From Candidatus Gastranaerophilales bacterium (lineage in GTDB: Bacteria > Cyanobacteriota > Vampirovibrionia > Gastranaerophilales > UBA9971), in assembly GCA_028281965.1 (NCBI GenBank), contig JANQIY010000036.1, forward strand, positions 1 to 36,743: a stretch of 36,743 nucleotides of DNA. Direction: 5' to 3'. Below the pieces are notes generated by a model. It was not told the origin of the DNA, made no database searches, and saw nothing but the letters and a program-made list of their open reading frames with translations. Every line of letters starts with the position of its first letter. The stretch's first letter is position 1. A program made the position numbers and the translations under genes. Shown here one piece after another: positions 9,753 to 18,651 of the stretch.

Positions 9753-10978
9753 TGTTTAATAAAATAAAAAACCTCCTGAACCATGACGACTCCCATGAGT
9801 TCAAACCCCTCCTGTCAGAAATAGAAGACAGACCGGCAAGCCCGCTTGGCCTGTTTATGTTCTGGACAATCGTCTCTCTCATAGTTTTTACGGGTTTATG
9901 GCTGTTCCTTGGCAAGGTTGACGTGGTGGTCACTGCCCGGGGAATGATTATACCTGACGGTGAAGTTAAGGTTATCCAGCCTTTAGATACCGGAGTTATA
10001 AGAAAAATCCTTGTTAAGGAAGGAGATTTTGTGAAAAAAGACCGGGTGCTAATGGAAATTGATCCCTCAACAACAGAGCCTGCCCTTGAATCCAGGGAAG
10101 AAAACCTTAAAAACATTGAATTTGAAGTGGAAAGACTACAAGCTCTAGCTTCCGGCAGGCCGCTGCGTCCAGGTTTCCCGGATAAAACCCAGCTTGATAT
10201 TTATCATTCAACGCTTGCTGCCTACAATGAACAACTAAAAACAGCCATTACAGAGAAAAATAATTATGAAAATCTTCTTGCCGTCAGCGAAGACAGGGAA
10301 AAACGCCTTAAGGAAGTTTTGGACATTATTGCAAAGGATGAATACCTTGAAGAAGTTAATAAAATTAAAAGCTATCAGTCGGAAATAAAAAAATTAAATG
10401 AAAAAGTTAACTATATAAAAGAAAACTTTAAGTCTGAAACCCTGAAAGAACTTGCAGAAAAACAAAAACAGGTAACACAACTAAAAGCTGAAGTTGACCA
10501 GGTAAAATTTACCAATACAAAGCAAAAAATAACATCCCCGTGTGACGGACACGTCGACAAAATTATGATGCACACAATAGGAGGCGTGGTTCAGCCCGCC
10601 CAGCAGTTAATTTCCGTTACGCCGGTTGATGTGCCTCTCTTAGCCAAGACAACCGTGCTAAATAAAGACATTGGCTTTGTAAAAGAAGGGATGGACGTAA
10701 AAATTAAAATAGATACGTTCAGCTTTCAAAAATATGGACTGTTGGAAGGCAAAGTAATAAATGTGTCCAAAAGCAGCATAATCGACGAGGAACTTGGCCC
10801 TGTATACGAAGTGTTTATTCAGCCTTTACAGACAAACCTTATGGTTGAAGGCAAAGAAGAATCCATTTCCTCAGGAATGAGTATCAGCGCTGAAATTAAG
10901 ACAGGCAAACGCAGGATTATTGAATTTTTCATCTATCCATTGATTAAATATCTTGATGAAGGAATAAGCGTAAGATGA
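9752..10978 (+). CDS. HlyD-family periplasmic adaptor (membrane fusion protein)
   Basis: A 408-residue protein with a cytoplasmic N-terminus of about 30 residues and a single transmembrane segment (about 33-53, LFMFWTIVSLIVFTGLWLFL). A lipoyl-like half motif follows (KVIQPLDTGVIRKILVKEGD, about 73-92), then a long coiled coil (about 107-258) and the second lipoyl half (ITSPCDGHVDKIMMHTIGGV). It ends in a beta-rich domain. It bridges the ABC exporter and the TolC channel. The start codon overlaps the exporter stop, and its own stop overlaps the glycosyltransferase start (ATGA). The gene order channel-exporter-adaptor is that of a complete type I secretion operon. Confidence 0.95.
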   Translation: MFNKIKNLLNHDDSHEFKPLLSEIEDRPASPLGLFMFWTIVSLIVFTGLWLFLGKVDVVVTARGMIIPDGEVKVIQPLDTGVIRKILVKEGDFVKKDRVLMEIDPSTTEPALESREENLKNIEFEVERLQALASGRPLRPGFPDKTQLDIYHSTLAAYNEQLKTAITEKNNYENLLAVSEDREKRLKEVLDIIAKDEYLEEVNKIKSYQSEIKKLNEKVNYIKENFKSETLKELAEKQKQVTQLKAEVDQVKFTNTKQKITSPCDGHVDKIMMHTIGGVVQPAQQLISVTPVDVPLLAKTTVLNKDIGFVKEGMDVKIKIDTFSFQKYGLLEGKVINVSKSSIIDEELGPVYEVFIQPLQTNLMVEGKEESISSGMSISAEIKTGKRRIIEFFIYPLIKYLDEGISVR

Positions 10979-12180
10979 AAGTATTGTTTCTACATAGGAA
11001 TTTCCCCGCCCAGTTCAGGCACCTGGCAACATATCTCGCGAAAGACAGGAATAACCGGGTGGTTTTTTTAACAAACCGAAAAGACGGCCAGGCTATGCCA
11101 GGAGTTACAAAAGTTCTCTACGGCCTGCACAGGGAGCCGAAACCTGAAACCCACCATTACCTGCGCTTTACAGAGGAATCTGTCCTGCACGGGCAGGGCG
11201 CATTAAGAGCAGCCCTGAGCCTTAGGGAAAAAGGCTTTATTCCGGACGTAATAATCGGACATAGCTGGGGACCGGTTTCATTTATGAAGGAAGTTTTCCC
11301 GGAATCAAAAATAATTGCGCATATTGAATGGTTTTACAACACAAATAACAGTGATATTGATTTTATTTCCCCGCCCCAAATCGATACAAGGGCAAGGACA
11401 AGGTATAAAAACTCACATCTCCTGGTTGACCTGTATACCTGTGACAAGGCTATTACACCGACACAATGGCAGCTTCAGCAGATACCCCCTGAGTTTCACG
11501 CTAAAACCTCCGTGATTCACGAAGGAATTGATACTGAATTTTTCAGGCCGGATGAAAATGCGGTATTCAGGTTTAACAACAGGGAATTTACGGCTAAAGA
11601 CGAAATCCTGACTTATGCAACACGGGGGATGGAGCCTTATAGAGGGTTTCCTCAATTTATGGAAGCAGCATCCGAGATTCAGAAAAGACGCCCTAATGCT
11701 CAAATTATCATTGCAGGGGAAGACCGGGTTTGCTACGGGGCAAAGTTGCCTGAGGGACAGACATTTAAGAAATTAATGTTAGAAAAATATGAATATGATA
11801 CGGACAGGCTGCACTTTACAGGTAGCCTGCCTTACCCTGATTATTTAAAACTTCTGCAGGTCTCATCAGCGCACGTTTACCTTACTTACCCGTTCGTTTT
11901 ATCATGGTCTATGCTGGAATCAATGGCTTGCGGGTGTATAGTTTTAGCCTCATCAACCCCACCGGTTAAAGAGGTTATAAAAGATGAAGAAAACGGGCTT
12001 TTACTTGACTTTTTTAAACCCCGGGAAATAGCGGAAAAAGCTTATTTTGTGCTTGATAATAAACAAAATTTACCGCATTTAAGCATAAATGCCAGAAAAA
12101 CTATTGTTGAAAATTTTGATCTGAAAAAATCCTTAGATAACCAGACCGAGTTGATTAAAAATATTTTAAGCAAGAGATGA
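10975..12180 (+). CDS. GT4-type glycosyltransferase coupled to the secretion operon
   Basis: A 401-residue GT-B glycosyltransferase. The N-terminal domain opens MKVLFLHRNFPAQFRHLA. The C-terminal nucleotide-sugar domain has TRGMEPYRGF (216-225), a strand IIIAGED (244-250), and the acidic-motif region SMLESMACGCIVLAS (312-326). No signal peptide or transmembrane segment, so it acts in the cytoplasm. Its ATG overlaps the adaptor's stop by 4 nt, so it is translated together with the type I secretion genes. This suggests, as inference, that it modifies the exported protein or a glycan presented with it. Donor and acceptor cannot be read from the sequence. Confidence 0.9.
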   Translation: MKVLFLHRNFPAQFRHLATYLAKDRNNRVVFLTNRKDGQAMPGVTKVLYGLHREPKPETHHYLRFTEESVLHGQGALRAALSLREKGFIPDVIIGHSWGPVSFMKEVFPESKIIAHIEWFYNTNNSDIDFISPPQIDTRARTRYKNSHLLVDLYTCDKAITPTQWQLQQIPPEFHAKTSVIHEGIDTEFFRPDENAVFRFNNREFTAKDEILTYATRGMEPYRGFPQFMEAASEIQKRRPNAQIIIAGEDRVCYGAKLPEGQTFKKLMLEKYEYDTDRLHFTGSLPYPDYLKLLQVSSAHVYLTYPFVLSWSMLESMACGCIVLASSTPPVKEVIKDEENGLLLDFFKPREIAEKAYFVLDNKQNLPHLSINARKTIVENFDLKKSLDNQTELIKNILSKR

Positions 12181-12388
12181 CGTTCGCTATGTAATTTCTT
12201 GTTACTTTAAGGTTTTTAGCTCCTGATATAACAGAGGCAATTTTAAACGGCTCCCAGCCGCTGTGAATTTAGATGCTCAGAAACTATTTGCAATCAGAAC
12301 TCTTACATATCCCTGTTTTTTACATATTTGCTCAAATTAAATATTTGATTTAGTATGCCATAGTAAATTTTTATCCACCTGGAGTATA

Positions 12389-13261
12389 TTGAAAGTGCAA
12401 GACACAAAAATATCAATAATAGTGACTTGTTTCAACCATGAAAAGTATATAACAACTGCCATTGAATCAATTATAGCTCAAACATACAAAAATTGGGAAT
12501 TGTTTGTTGTTGATGACGGATCCATAGACAATTCCCAAAAAAAAATAATAATTTATGCTGAAAAATATGATAATATTCATTTTTTACATCATGAAAATTT
12601 TGCCAATAAAAAACTTAGAAAAACTCTTGAATTGGGGTTAAATTCAGTAAACGACGAGTATATAGCTTTTTTAGAAGGCGATGATTATTGGGAAAATACT
12701 TATTTAGAAGAAAAAATTAAAATAATTAACGATAATCCTGGTATAAGTATTTTATTTAATGAAATAAACCTGGTTGGAGACGAGAAAAAAGTAGCTGAAC
12801 GACTTGAATATACTAATGTAAACAAAGAAAATTGGTATAAAAACATAGGTTTTATTTTTCTAAAAAAGAATATTATTCCGACCTTTTCCTGCGTACTGAT
12901 TAAAAAATCTAAATTATTAGAATGCGATTTCAATACGCCTTTTGACGCTTATCTGGACTGGTGGTTATGGGTTCAAATATGCTGTCAAAACAAGGCTTAT
13001 TTCTTGACTAAAAAACTAACCAATTGGAGACAACATAAGGAAAGTTATTCTCATAATATAAACGTTCCAAAAAACTTTTATATTCAAATAATTAAACTTT
13101 TTCAAAAAACGTATGCTTTTTCCCGGCTAAGTTTATATAAGAGACTTTTAATGTATTTATATATTTTAAACTTAAGATTATCTTTGAATAAAAAGTTAGA
13201 TAAGATACTCCGTTCTTTATTCAGAACTATAGATGACTCCTTATTTAGCCTTTTAAGCTAA
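12389..13261 (+). CDS. GT2-family glycosyltransferase
   Basis: A 290-residue GT-A enzyme. SIIVTCFNHEKYI near the N-terminus, VDDGSIDNS (41-49) and LEGDDYW (95-101) are the nucleotide-sugar and metal-binding signatures of family 2. It probably adds sugars to a surface glycan. The start is taken as TTG at 12389, six codons after nothing else usable, because GGAG lies 5 nt upstream; an in-frame GTG at 12395 is an alternative. Base composition is markedly more AT-rich, with AAA/AAT/TTT-heavy codons, than the preceding operon. It lies 208 nt after that operon and may be a separate, acquired unit. Confidence 0.85.
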   Translation: MKVQDTKISIIVTCFNHEKYITTAIESIIAQTYKNWELFVVDDGSIDNSQKKIIIYAEKYDNIHFLHHENFANKKLRKTLELGLNSVNDEYIAFLEGDDYWENTYLEEKIKIINDNPGISILFNEINLVGDEKKVAERLEYTNVNKENWYKNIGFIFLKKNIIPTFSCVLIKKSKLLECDFNTPFDAYLDWWLWVQICCQNKAYFLTKKLTNWRQHKESYSHNINVPKNFYIQIIKLFQKTYAFSRLSLYKRLLMYLYILNLRLSLNKKLDKILRSLFRTIDDSLFSLLS

Positions 13262-13286
13262 AAGAATTAAGGAATTTCGAAAATAT

Positions 13287-13307
13287 TTAACCCGTGATTC
13301 AGGTTAA
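13287..13307. terminator. Candidate bidirectional hairpin between convergent genes
   Basis: TTAACC (13287-13292) pairs with GGTTAA (13302-13307) across a 9-nt loop. The AT-rich flanks extend the pairing. It is placed between the convergent GT2 and methyltransferase genes. The stem is weak. Confidence 0.3.
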
Positions 13308-14329
13308 TCAAATATTATTTGCTTATTATCATATTTGAATTTTCTTTTGCAGGAAACGCATTCTCTTGCCATTTCTGAGAAAAAGATTTTACTTTTACAA
13401 GAAGGACAGCAAATTATTGATTTAACTACATCTTCTTTATTTGTTAATAAACCGGGACCTACTTCCAAATCTCCTTCTTTTTGCGCGATAAGATACCATA
13501 ATGCGGGCATAGACATATTACTTTTGAAGTTCTCATCAAAATAATCAAATAAAGGGACTAAAAATTTTCCCAGGATATAACCTGCTAAGTTAAAAAGAAA
13601 CTTTCTGTAAACTTTTTTTGATTTATATTTAAAAAACTCTGGAATTATTGATGTAATAACTACCCAAGTCTTTTTTAAAACATTATTTTCATTCTTAAAA
13701 ATTTCTATAGATGTTTTTAAAGATGTTTGATCCGGCTTCGTTATAATATTCTTTAAAGCAATGTGGGCAATTCTCATTAAACCATGGCAGCCGTTGTCTG
13801 AAGGAGTTATTGAAACAGGAATAAGATTATTTTTTTCACAAAGATACTTTAGTCCGTAACTTGAATACCTGAAAAAATCATAAGGTATTTGATGTTCTTC
13901 TACATAAAATGGTGCATAAAGAAACAATTTTCCACCAGGTTTTAATATTCTCTGTACATGTGCAAAAAAATCGGACGGCTCGGATAAATGCTCCAATACA
14001 ACTGTATTTAAACAAAAATCAACGCTATTATCTTTTATAAAGTCAAGTTGCGAAATATTTCCAACAATATCAAGAGCTGAATAATCCCATTCTATATCAC
14101 CAGCTCCAAAGTCAACAGCAATATAGTTACAATGTTCAAAGAAAAACTTATATCTGCCCTGACCCGCACCAAGATCTGCGAGAGTACTACCCTTTGGCAT
14201 GGATTCCCCGGCTTTTACCAGGAAATCAAATGTTTTTAAGCCTGAAATAGAACTATCCCAACCCAGTGAACAGAATTTTTTAAATAATTCCTGTTTTTTA
14301 GTTTCCAAATTTATACTCTTACCCTTCAT
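13304..14329 (-). CDS. Class I SAM methyltransferase with C-terminal Trm112-like zinc ribbon
   Basis: A 341-residue protein. Motif I LADLGAGQGRY is at about 50-60, a DFGAGD acidic loop comes next, then VDFCLNTVVLEHLSEP and LKPGGKLFLYAPFYVEEH, typical of Methyltransf_11-type folds. The C-terminal 40 residues hold two CxxC knuckles, CPSC (308-311) and CVSC (324-327), resembling the Trm112/YcaR zinc ribbon. Fusions of this kind occur near glycan biosynthesis genes, and its neighbour is a convergent GT2 glycosyltransferase, but the substrate is unknown. Very AT-rich, like its neighbours. Confidence 0.8.
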   Translation of the reverse strand: MKGKSINLETKKQELFKKFCSLGWDSSISGLKTFDFLVKAGESMPKGSTLADLGAGQGRYKFFFEHCNYIAVDFGAGDIEWDYSALDIVGNISQLDFIKDNSVDFCLNTVVLEHLSEPSDFFAHVQRILKPGGKLFLYAPFYVEEHQIPYDFFRYSSYGLKYLCEKNNLIPVSITPSDNGCHGLMRIAHIALKNIITKPDQTSLKTSIEIFKNENNVLKKTWVVITSIIPEFFKYKSKKVYRKFLFNLAGYILGKFLVPLFDYFDENFKSNMSMPALWYLIAQKEGDLEVGPGLLTNKEDVVKSIICCPSCKSKIFFSEMARECVSCKRKFKYDNKQIIFD

Positions 14330-15014
14330 TATATTTTATAATCCTTTAAGAGTTTTAATAACAAATTTGATAGTAATTCAACAGTTTTATTTAGCTAAAT
14401 TATTAATATATCGCATTTATAATATTATCAAATAATATTAATATGCCAAAATATAAAAAAATCTATCAAGGATTAAGATCGGAAAAAATATACTTATAGT
14501 GACCTGAGAAAATAAACAGGATTTAATAAATGAGGATGAAAAGCAATAATAGAAGTATTTTAAGGGTTAGGTGTAGGGGAGCGAAGCAGTCGGCACTGTC
14601 CGCATTACGCACGAAGCTCTACCCAAAACGGGTTTCCCCTTCCTTCAAAAGGAAGGGGCAGGGGGATGGTAGTTTCAAACATTTTTTATTTTTAAATTTA
14701 ATTAATTTCCTGATTACTATAAAGAATCACTCAATATGAGCGATAATATTAAACAGTTTGAGATAAAATGAAGAAGCTGAGGATTTACAGTAGATAAAAA
14801 CAAACAAAAAATTGTTCCTTTATTTTGAGCCAACTTCACTAATAATTGAATAATATCAATGTAGACAAAATAAGCATTCAGATAAATTCTCTTTAAGCTA
14901 GAAAATAGATAATATAAGAGTCATTTGAAAGTAAGATAAAATCATGCCATTATAATGACCGTTTGGTCAGTATAAATTATTCAATTTACTTTTAATTTAT
15001 TTCAAGGAGAAAAA
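14330..15014. other. 685-nt intergenic region with a strong hairpin
   Basis: Mostly very AT-rich with no convincing gene. A GC-richer patch at about 14560-14670 contains a perfect 10-bp stem, CCCCTTCCTT (14636-14645) and AAGGAAGGGG (14649-14658), with a 3-nt loop. An open frame of 69 codons crosses it (14530-14739), but its protein is low-complexity and repeat-derived, so I do not call it. The promoter of the OsmC gene should lie in the last 100 nt. Confidence 0.6.
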
Positions 15015-15428
15015 ATGGGAATTCAAATTCAATGGCAAAGCAATACTCTTTTTAAGACGTCTAATGACATAATTATTGATATGGGTATTGACAAAGGAGG
15101 AAGCGGACAAGGTGCCAACCCTAAAGAATTATTCCTCCAATCAATAGGTTCTTGCATGGGGATTTCCATGATAAGTATTTTTAGAAAATCAAGACTTGCA
15201 GAGCCTGATAATTTTTTGATAGGAGCATATTTTGAAACAGATCAAGGCAAACAACTGAAGTCTGTAAATATAGAATTAAAAATAAGGGGTTCTGTAAATA
15301 AAGCTGATATTTTAAAAGCTTTTAAGCTATCAAAAGAAAAATATTGTCCTATATCAATCCTGGTAAGCAAAGCCATTAAAATTAATTACAAGCTAATTTT
15401 AAATGATGAAGTATTAGAAATTAATTAA
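15015..15428 (+). CDS. OsmC/Ohr-family protein
   Basis: A 137-residue protein. The two conserved family cysteines are visible: C47 in SIGSCMGI and C111 in KEKYCPIS, the thiol pair that reduces organic hydroperoxides in Ohr/OsmC proteins. NPKELFLQSIGSCMG is the usual block around the first cysteine. It is slightly short and looks more like the YhfA/OsmC-like subgroup than true Ohr. AAGGAG sits 7-8 nt before the ATG. A 49-codon ORF follows 14 nt downstream. A role in thiol-based peroxide detoxification is inferred from the family. Confidence 0.85.
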   Translation: MGIQIQWQSNTLFKTSNDIIIDMGIDKGGSGQGANPKELFLQSIGSCMGISMISIFRKSRLAEPDNFLIGAYFETDQGKQLKSVNIELKIRGSVNKADILKAFKLSKEKYCPISILVSKAIKINYKLILNDEVLEIN

Positions 15429-15442
15429 ATTCGAGATGAATT

Positions 15443-15592
15443 ATGTCTCCAAAGATTTTGAACAATGCAATAAAAACTATTTTAGTTGATAATCAGGCAA
15501 AACAAAAGGCTAAAGATTATCAAAAAGTTATTGAAAAATGGTATAATCCTGAGATAATAAGGGGATTTTTCAATAAACACATAGAGGTTTAG
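15443..15592 (+). CDS. Small 49-residue hypothetical protein downstream of osmC
   Basis: An ATG at 15443 opens 49 codons ending TAG at 15590-15592, beginning MSPKILNNAIKTILVDNQ. The product is basic and helical-looking (NQAKQKAKDYQKVIEKWYNP) with no transmembrane segment. A GAG seven nt upstream is a weak ribosome-binding site. It is 14 nt after the OsmC gene and 44 nt before a methyltransferase on the same strand, so it could belong to one transcript. I do not recognise it; it could be a real small protein or the remnant of a longer gene. Confidence 0.4.
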   Translation: MSPKILNNAIKTILVDNQAKQKAKDYQKVIEKWYNPEIIRGFFNKHIEV

Positions 15593-15636
15593 CTATGCAA
15601 AGTTAATTAAATAACTAGAAGGAAAGAATAATTGAA

Positions 15637-16479
15637 ATGATGTTTGATGAATTGGAAAAAATTAACACACGCCCAAATCCATTTGAATTTTATACAGCTA
15701 GTGATTTATGGACTGATGAGTACACATCAAAGCAGATGCTTACATATCATTTACAGGAAGATGTTGATATTTCTTCTCGAAATATCGAATTTATTAATCG
15801 TTCCGTTCAATGGATTGTATCGAATTTTCAAGTAAAAGAAGGCACTCAAGTTGCTGATTTTGGTTGTGGGCCGGGTCTATATTCAAATAGATTTGCAAGA
15901 TTTGGTGCCGAGGTTACAGGAATAGACTTTTCTAAGAATTCAATTCAATATGCACGGGAAGTTGCAGTTAAAGAAAATTTATCGGTTGACTATGTAAATG
16001 AGAACTATCTTGAATTTGAAACGGATAGAAAATTTGATCTTGTAATAATGATTATGTGTGATTTTTGTGCACTAAGCCCAGCTCAACGTAAACAGCTTTT
16101 AGAGAAGTTTCATAAAGTTTTAAAATCCGATGGCGCTGTTCTTTTAGATGTACATTCACTAAATGCTTTTGAGAGTAAAGAAGAAGTCATAACTTATGAA
16201 CCTTATTTGCTTAACGGTTTTTGGTCTCCCAACAAATATTATGGTTTTTTAAATACTTTTAAGTATGATAAAGAAAAAGTAATTCTTGATAAATACACAA
16301 TTATAGAAAAATCTCGCACAAGAACAATTTATAATTGGTTGCAGTATTTCGATATCGAAACTTTAAAAAGTGAACTTGAAGAAAGTGGATTTATAATCGA
16401 AGAATTATATTTGGATGTTGCAGGGAATCACTTTAATGAAAAATCAAATGAATTTGCTGTTATTGCCAAAAAATATTAA
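15637..16479 (+). CDS. Class I SAM-dependent methyltransferase
   Basis: A 280-residue enzyme. Motif I VADFGCGPG is at about 72-80 and is followed by FGAEVTGIDFSKNSIQYAR (motif II). FDLVIMIMCDFCALSPAQR corresponds to motif IV and LKSDGAVLLDVHS to the post-motif strand. The N-terminal 50 residues contain FYTASDLWTDEYTSKQML, seen in a subgroup of Methyltransf_25/UbiE-like enzymes; the substrate is unknown. The tandem ATG pair (15637 and 15640) follows GAAGGAAAG. Codon use is AT-rich like the rest of 12.4-16.5 kb. Confidence 0.8.
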   Translation: MMFDELEKINTRPNPFEFYTASDLWTDEYTSKQMLTYHLQEDVDISSRNIEFINRSVQWIVSNFQVKEGTQVADFGCGPGLYSNRFARFGAEVTGIDFSKNSIQYAREVAVKENLSVDYVNENYLEFETDRKFDLVIMIMCDFCALSPAQRKQLLEKFHKVLKSDGAVLLDVHSLNAFESKEEVITYEPYLLNGFWSPNKYYGFLNTFKYDKEKVILDKYTIIEKSRTRTIYNWLQYFDIETLKSELEESGFIIEELYLDVAGNHFNEKSNEFAVIAKKY

Positions 16480-16500
16480 TATTCATACCAAGATATTGAT

Positions 16501-16672
16501 TAACTCGAATTGCTAAATAACTCGAGTCGCCAATTAGCCAAAAGCAAGGATATGACTATGCAACATTTGTTTGCGAAGCGGGAGCGTAAAATGGTCCGGC
16601 TTTGCCGGTCATTTTAAAGCTCATTCATGCCAAAAAATTATAGAGAATCGAGTTATTTAGCAATTCAGGTTA
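16501..16672. repeat. Family D repeat, enlarged copy bounded by 27-nt inverted repeats
   Basis: The outer arms 16501-16527 and 16646-16672 are inverted copies sharing the block GAATTGCTAAATAACTCGA. The left half also holds the family D core (AATTAGCCAAAAGC, then GGATATGACTATGCAA; 16533-16563). The right half instead holds an inserted piece with a CCGGC-TTT-GCCGG hairpin near 16594-16606, like the one at 5652-5664. The element therefore looks composite: a D unit interrupted by another hairpin unit. Confidence 0.7.
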
Positions 16673-16761
16673 TTTTTTTATTTTTTCTTAAATTCTACCA
16701 CATCCGCTTCAAACCTTTTAAATATAGTTTATTTGAAAAAATATTAAGAAACGGGAAAGAT

Positions 16762-18651
16762 TTACAAAATAAATCCCATAGTTCTTGTTAGAACTGCACC
16801 AACAATAATAGAAATCGCAAATGTCCCTATCCATAGGAGCGAAGCTTCCTTCATCCCCCGCTCTTTGTAAATAACTATCAAAGTAGCCAGGCATGGAACA
16901 AAAAGAGTTACCACAACTGAAGATACAAGGATTTGCAGGTCGCTAAACATTCCCGTACTTTCCCCAAGCCCCGCCATTTCCAGTAATCCCACCGAGGCAA
17001 AGTCTCTTCTTATCATTCCCATTATAAAAACGTTTGCAAACTCCTCAGGCAAATGAAGCATAGTAACAACAATCGGCGAAAGAAAATCCTGAAGCCATTC
17101 CAGAACACCTATAGTGTTCAAAACGCTTACCAAAAGGGAACCTGCTGCAAAAACAGGGAAAGCTTCCTCAAGGAAATGGATAACCCTGGAAAATGTCTTG
17201 CTAAAAGTATTGAGAATAAGCGGCATCCTCATAGGCGGAAGGTCAATCAAAAGATCGGTAGTTTTCCCGGGGATTAGCCTGTTTAAGACTGTTCCGGTAA
17301 GCACCATTATGGTAAAAATACACGCAAGGTATAAAAGCCAAATTTTTAGCCCCCCAATCACCGCTATAAGGGCAATTATAATTCCCTGTTGAGCGGCGCA
17401 GGGTATTGTAATGCCTATAAGCGCGGTTGCAATTGTCCTTTCTTTTTTAGAACCGAGTATTCTTGTTGTTATAGTACCCATAGCACCGCATCCAAACCCC
17501 AGCAGCAGCGGAATTACAGCTCTCCCGTTCAGCCCTAACTTGTTAAGGATATTGTCAGTAAGTACGGCAAGCCTGGGCAGGTATCCGGAATCCTCAAGCA
17601 GCGCCATAAACAGGTAAAACGCGGTTATTAACGGCAAAAGCACTCCAACTACAATTTCTATTGTCATTGTCAGTATCCCGAATTCCCCCACAAGTAGTTT
17701 ATTTATGAAGATAGCAGGTATAAATTCCTCTACCAGCCCTCGTATCCAGGGCGAATATTTTTCATTCAGCTGGGTAAAAACAAAATCTACGATATTCCCG
17801 GCTACAAATACTCCCAGCAGTTGAAACAGCAAATATAGCATTACCAGGGCAACCGTTGTCCCTATAACCGGGTTTAAAAGCAGGTTTCCTACTATATCCG
17901 ATATACTTTCTTTTCCTTCGTTATTAACAATAATTTTGCCTATCAAATCATTAACTATTTGCCTTCTCTGAGAGTAAATAACATCTTTTTCTTCCCGGTT
18001 TTCCGAGTCATTACACTCAATTTCGAGAATTTTCCCGTATTCATCAGGTTTATGTATATTATTGCGGGCTAAAAAGTCTTTTATATAAGGCGTTTTTTTA
18101 TCAGAAATGCGGTATTCTTTGTTTTTAATGCTGTTTATAAGCTCTGCAATACCGGTTTTATGGACAGCAACAGTAGGGATAGCCTGTATTCCCAGTAATT
18201 CGCCCAATTTTTCAGTATCAATACTTATCCCTCGTTTTTTGGTTTCATCCATCTGGTTAACGGCAAGAATTATCGGAAACCCCATATCTATAAGCTGCTG
18301 GGTAAGAAACAAATCCCTTTCAATTGTAAGAGCGCTGACTATATTTATCACAATATCGGCATTTTCTAGTATAGTCTGGGTTACGGTTTCATCATCGCTA
18401 TAATTTCCCAGGCTATAAGCTCCCGGAGTGTCAATTATCTGGCCAAGCTCTGTAAAGGCAGTCGATACATCAACAGTAGTCCCGGGATAATTGCTGACCT
18501 CAACGTAAAAACCTGATAATGCATTGAAAATTACCGACTTGCCGACATTAGGATTACCTACCAGCGCTATTTTCGGTAATTTATCCATTATTTCAGGACT
18601 AAGTTTCTTTTTTTGGCACTTACTGCAATTTTTACACCCGAATACACTCAT
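16762..18651 (-). CDS. feoB: Ferrous iron transporter FeoB
   Basis: A 629-residue protein: a cytoplasmic G domain plus a polytopic permease for Fe(II) uptake. G1 GNPNVGKS is at 32-39, G2 in NYPGTTVDV, G3 DTPG at 74-77 and G4 NQMD at 132-135. The permease carries the Gate-type segments GFGCGAMGTITTRI and ITIPCAAQQG and a second RRDFASVGLLEMAG block. The N-terminus has a CxxCxxC cluster (C6, C9, C12), which could bind metal. The usual FeoA partner is not adjacent on either side, and the flanks are repeat-containing spacers. Expression is probably iron-controlled, but I see no Fur box I would defend. Confidence 0.95.
   Translation of the reverse strand: MSVFGCKNCSKCQKKKLSPEIMDKLPKIALVGNPNVGKSVIFNALSGFYVEVSNYPGTTVDVSTAFTELGQIIDTPGAYSLGNYSDDETVTQTILENADIVINIVSALTIERDLFLTQQLIDMGFPIILAVNQMDETKKRGISIDTEKLGELLGIQAIPTVAVHKTGIAELINSIKNKEYRISDKKTPYIKDFLARNNIHKPDEYGKILEIECNDSENREEKDVIYSQRRQIVNDLIGKIIVNNEGKESISDIVGNLLLNPVIGTTVALVMLYLLFQLLGVFVAGNIVDFVFTQLNEKYSPWIRGLVEEFIPAIFINKLLVGEFGILTMTIEIVVGVLLPLITAFYLFMALLEDSGYLPRLAVLTDNILNKLGLNGRAVIPLLLGFGCGAMGTITTRILGSKKERTIATALIGITIPCAAQQGIIIALIAVIGGLKIWLLYLACIFTIMVLTGTVLNRLIPGKTTDLLIDLPPMRMPLILNTFSKTFSRVIHFLEEAFPVFAAGSLLVSVLNTIGVLEWLQDFLSPIVVTMLHLPEEFANVFIMGMIRRDFASVGLLEMAGLGESTGMFSDLQILVSSVVVTLFVPCLATLIVIYKERGMKEASLLWIGTFAISIIVGAVLTRTMGFIL

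Noticed and set aside
6247-12180. Bacteriocin export operon with double-glycine peptide processing
   Set aside because: The exporter's N-terminal domain aligns with the inactive HlyB form and lacks Cys at the catalytic position; no small GG-leader peptide gene is nearby.
14530-14739. Open frame of 69 codons in the methyltransferase-OsmC spacer
   Set aside because: It crosses a strong hairpin repeat, has a basic low-complexity product and no ribosome-binding site; better explained as repeat sequence.
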